Shown here: piece by piece, positions 61,179 to 64,000 of the stretch
How positions within the stretch are numbered: the first letter of the stretch is position 1
How the letters are laid out: each line of letters begins with the position of its first letter
Assembly: GCF_000002995.4 (NCBI RefSeq)
Contig: NW_025062478.1
Span: 1,240,001-1,304,000 of the forward strand
DNA length: 64,000 bases
Direction: 5' to 3'
DNA from: Brugia malayi
Lineage: Eukaryota > Nematoda > Chromadorea > Rhabditida > Onchocercidae
The notes under the pieces: generated by a model
Databases searched by the model: none
What the model was told of the DNA's origin: nothing
Seen by the model: the letters and a program-made list of their open reading frames with translations, nothing else
Program-made: the position numbers and the translations under genes

Positions 61179-62300
61179 AGGTTCAGCATTCAGGATTTAA
61201 TTAATATTAATGTGTATGAGAAAGGATCTTAAAATGTTGTCCAATATCCGTCATTTATTCATCTCTCATCGTGGAACACCTGATGATATTTCTGTATTGC
61301 ATTTCTGTGTAAACAGTAATCACATAAGAGATATAAAAAATAACAAAATCACAAAAGTAGGTAAAATCAAACAATTGAATACTTATAAATTACTTATAAA
61401 CTGAATTGAGGACGACGAATGTCATCAATGAATGCTTGACAATTCTTACAAAGAATAATGACAAAATGACAAATATTTGCATAGAGCATAAATGCAAGTT
61501 TGGTCTGGATATTGTATTGTTGTTATACTCTCTTCCTATAAAATTTTCTATCGATATCTTAAAATGACATAAAACTTTAAAGTTTTTAAAGTGTTTGTGC
61601 TATTTAATTTTTACACTAAAATTTGATGCAGACTGAAGTAATAATGTCCTAAGTCTTAATTGCGTTTCAGTTCGTTCGTTTATCCTTCAAATTTGATTGA
61701 AATTAATTAAATCCAACAGCAAATGAAACAATGATCATAACAAAATTTGTTGATCTAGCTATCATAAATGACATTTATTGCTATACGGTTGTGTTCCAGA
61801 AAACCGGTATTCATATCAGGCTAATATAACATACATAAACTGTGCTTCGTAAAAGCAACTACATTGATTGAATGGATAGATAAGAAATGAAGTAAAAGTA
61901 AAAGATACTCCACGCAAATACAACGCTACAAGAGATGAAATGTTTATCATATGGAATTCAGCGCTACGGTAGGCGCTCTGCTTACTTTGATTACTTTCAG
62001 TTTTTGTAGCGGTTAAGTAGGTGGAGTTTAAGTAAAGTAGGTTAAGTAAGTAAATATTAGGACGATATATGTACTGTTAGAATATATAAGTAACATATTG
62101 CCCGTATCTTTCTGTTTCCCAATTAATGTTGGTTTGACTATTTAGAGCTACGTAATTTCACGCAACTTCAATTAACGTAAAATTTCCTGAGTGTAAAAAG
62201 ACGGCACAGCATTGGAAGAGATGAAACATATTAGCATAAAAAGATATTTATGCACTAATATCGCTATATCTTTTTCTTTTTTTTTTTTCTTTTTTTTTCA

Positions 62301-62388
62301 GAAAATTTGCAATTAATACGAAACATCAAGAATACCAGATAATCGTGACACATCATTTTTCTTTTGTATTTGACTTACGAAAGCCGTG
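62301..62388 (+). promoter_or_regulatory. Putative trans-splice acceptor and 5' UTR of AP-2 sigma
   Basis: A long T-rich tract (CTTTTTTTTTTTTCTTTTTT type) ends in TTTCAG at 62301. The ATG is 87 bases downstream with no intervening donor, consistent with spliced-leader addition. Confidence 0.45.
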
Positions 62389-63596
62389 ATGATACGATTT
62401 ATTCTTATCCAGAATCGTGCAGGCAAAACTCGTTTAGCCAAATGGTACATGAACTTTGATAATGATGAAAAACAGAAACTGATTGAGGAAGTGCATGCTT
62501 GTGTAACTGTACGAGATGCTAAACATACGAATTTTGTGGAGGTAGTTTTCTGTCTTCTTTCTGTTGCTATTAATAATTATTTGAAATACACTAGTAGCAT
62601 TTAAGTTAGTTTAAACTTGTTCCAAGCTGGCAGGGAATTTGATATAAGATTTACAATGAGTAAGTTGGTAGTGTTATAGTGAGATGTTATCTTTAATGCC
62701 GTGAAAATAAGTGATGTTTTTTCTTAAGATTAGTTTTTAGAGAGAGGTAAAATTAAGTAGTAAGGAATTACCATGTCAGATAAGGATTATGTATGGAAAA
62801 TGTATGTAGATTCTAATGGAAACGTGGAATTTGCTATAGATTGCTGTTTTAAACAGACTGAAATGCTTTATTTTTCAGTTTCGAAATTTCAAAATAGTGT
62901 ATCGGCGTTACGCTGGTCTGTATTTTTGCATTTGTGTTGATATACTAGACAATAATTTGTATTATTTGGAGGCAATACATAATTTCGTGGAAGTTTTAAA
63001 TGAATATTTTCACAACGTTTGCGAACTTGATCTAGTCTTCAATTTTTATAAGGTAAACATTTCTGCTGTTGCTATTTTTCCGGTTTTATTCATTCTGATG
63101 ACATTCAGAGTTCGAAAAATAATTACATAAATAAAAAGATGATTCCAAATCTCGGTTAATATATAAATACTTTGTGAGATTTCTTCTTAATCAGGAAGAA
63201 AACTTCTTTTGCACAGTGTTGTTTCTTTTTTCAGTACATTATGGTTCATTTTCTTGAAAAATGGGAAGTTCCATATCCTGCTTTCTGTTTTAACAGACGC
63301 ACTAGTTGCATTCTGTCATTGTACAAAAAATTTAGAACATCTGCAATACGGATTTGTCAAACTAATAAATTCTTATCACCTTGGTTTTCATTTTTTGTTT
63401 TTTGGTTATCATATTTAGTTGAGCACTTTTTACTTATATGTATATTTTTACCAAGAAAATGCTAACTCAAAATGTTCAACGATTTGTATTTTAGGTTTAT
63501 ACAGTTGTGGATGAAATGTTTTTGGCAGGTGAAATACGTGAAACTTCGCAAACTAAGGTGCTAAAGCAGCTGCTTATGCTTTCATCTTTGGAGTAA
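62389..63596 (+). CDS. aps-2: AP-2 clathrin adaptor complex, sigma subunit
   Basis: Small subunit of the AP-2 adaptor, which links cargo and PI(4,5)P2 to clathrin at the plasma membrane; with the alpha subunit it binds dileucine sorting signals. Exons: 62389-62541, 62879-63052, 63495-63596; the product is 142 residues, exactly the length of human AP2S1, and almost identical to it. Seen: [116 protein letters not shown] and the final SSLE. The longin-type fold and the residues forming the dileucine pocket are conserved by sequence. The ATG at 62389 gives the family start MIRF; an in-frame GTG one codon earlier is not used. Introns are phase 0. Housekeeping expression is expected. Confidence 0.98.
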
Positions 63597-64000
63597 TTGA
63601 ATAATTTCCATATGAATAATTAAAAAGTCTCCCTATGTAAGTTTTTGATTTCTAGTCGATCTGGTATTTTCGAGTTTATTTTTCGCCTTTTTGATCTCGA
63701 TGCATTGAGACCTTCATATCTCGTTCTACAATTCATAACTAACTTGACATTCAGTTATTGCTATAATTACCTTTTTTTCTTCATATCTTGTCTGTAGTAT
63801 CTAGTATCATGTTATTAAGAAGTAAAATTAATGTGCAATGCGAAATATCTTTCCATATTTCACTGTGTCGTGTATTATGGAGTAGAACATTCGCATGTGC
63901 ACTACATTGGTTGAGATGAAACCATTAGTGCAGAATATGAAAGATAGATTTGTGGAGTCTCATTCCATAAATCTCAAGATATGTTAACATTTTTATTTTG
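63597..64000. other. Sequence after AP-2 sigma, to the window end
   Basis: Contains the presumed 3' UTR. I see no convincing exon or further feature. Confidence 0.5.

Larger units (their letters stand above)
57987..62300. other. Intergenic region between acetyltransferase and AP-2 sigma genes
   Basis: Divergently transcribed genes flank about 4.3 kb; upstream sequence of both must lie here. I see no supportable exon. Several minus-strand frames near 58137-58687 lack motifs and coding-like composition. It holds a GA run (59252-59290), a 29-bp minisatellite (60064-60320) and a 25-bp one (61079-61178). Confidence 0.55.

Noticed and set aside
61210..61404. 64-codon plus-strand frame
   Set aside because: It begins at the edge of the 25-bp repeat, has no motif and no splice context.

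Overview
The window is nuclear DNA from an animal with very AT-rich sequence (my impression is about three quarters A+T), short exons, many small introns, long poly(A)/poly(T) runs and abundant microsatellites. Gene content, exon structure and AG acceptors lying just upstream of several start codons (where a spliced leader could be added) point to a nematode. A filarial or other spirurid worm is my best guess; the species cannot be read from the sequence. All gene models below are hand-assembled: each joined exon keeps frame, and every intron is GT-AG except one GC-AG intron in the UBA2 gene.

Layout, left to right. 1-5.2 kb (+): the last 11 exons of a long-chain acyl-CoA synthetase whose start lies off the left edge. 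8.1-8.9 kb (+): a two-exon SMIM12-like small membrane protein. 9.8-20.5 kb (+): three tandem genes for J-domain co-chaperones that each carry a C-terminal membrane span; two have mitochondrial-type N-termini. 22.0-26.0 kb (+): a complete 13-exon SUMO-activating enzyme subunit 2 (UBA2/SAE2). 30.5-41.6 kb (+): a complete 19-exon TRPV channel of OSM-9 type. 45.6-46.1 kb (-): the terminal exon of an unrecognised membrane protein. 46.1-56.8 kb: gene-poor and microsatellite-rich, ending in a less AT-rich island with a minisatellite and an open but unassigned reading frame. 56.8-58.0 kb (-): a complete 5-exon GNAT/AANAT-like N-acetyltransferase. 58.0-62.3 kb: intergenic, with two tidy minisatellites. 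62.4-63.6 kb (+): a complete AP-2 sigma subunit of exactly 142 residues.

The genes are mostly conserved single-function housekeeping or neuronal genes rather than one pathway. The one real cluster is the J-protein trio. All three share an intron placed immediately before the residue preceding HPD, and a phase-2 intron after the membrane span, so they look like old tandem duplicates. SMIM12-like, the three J proteins and UBA2 all lie on the + strand. Only SMIM12-like and the first J gene are close enough to suggest co-transcription.

Most notable points: an Asp where the acyl-CoA synthetase P-loop normally has Gly; a 20/22 match to the nematode SL1 leader in antisense inside an intron of that gene; the GC-AG intron in UBA2, whose retention would truncate the protein; an N-myristoylation-type start on the TRPV channel; and several regular minisatellites, one with strictly alternating variants.
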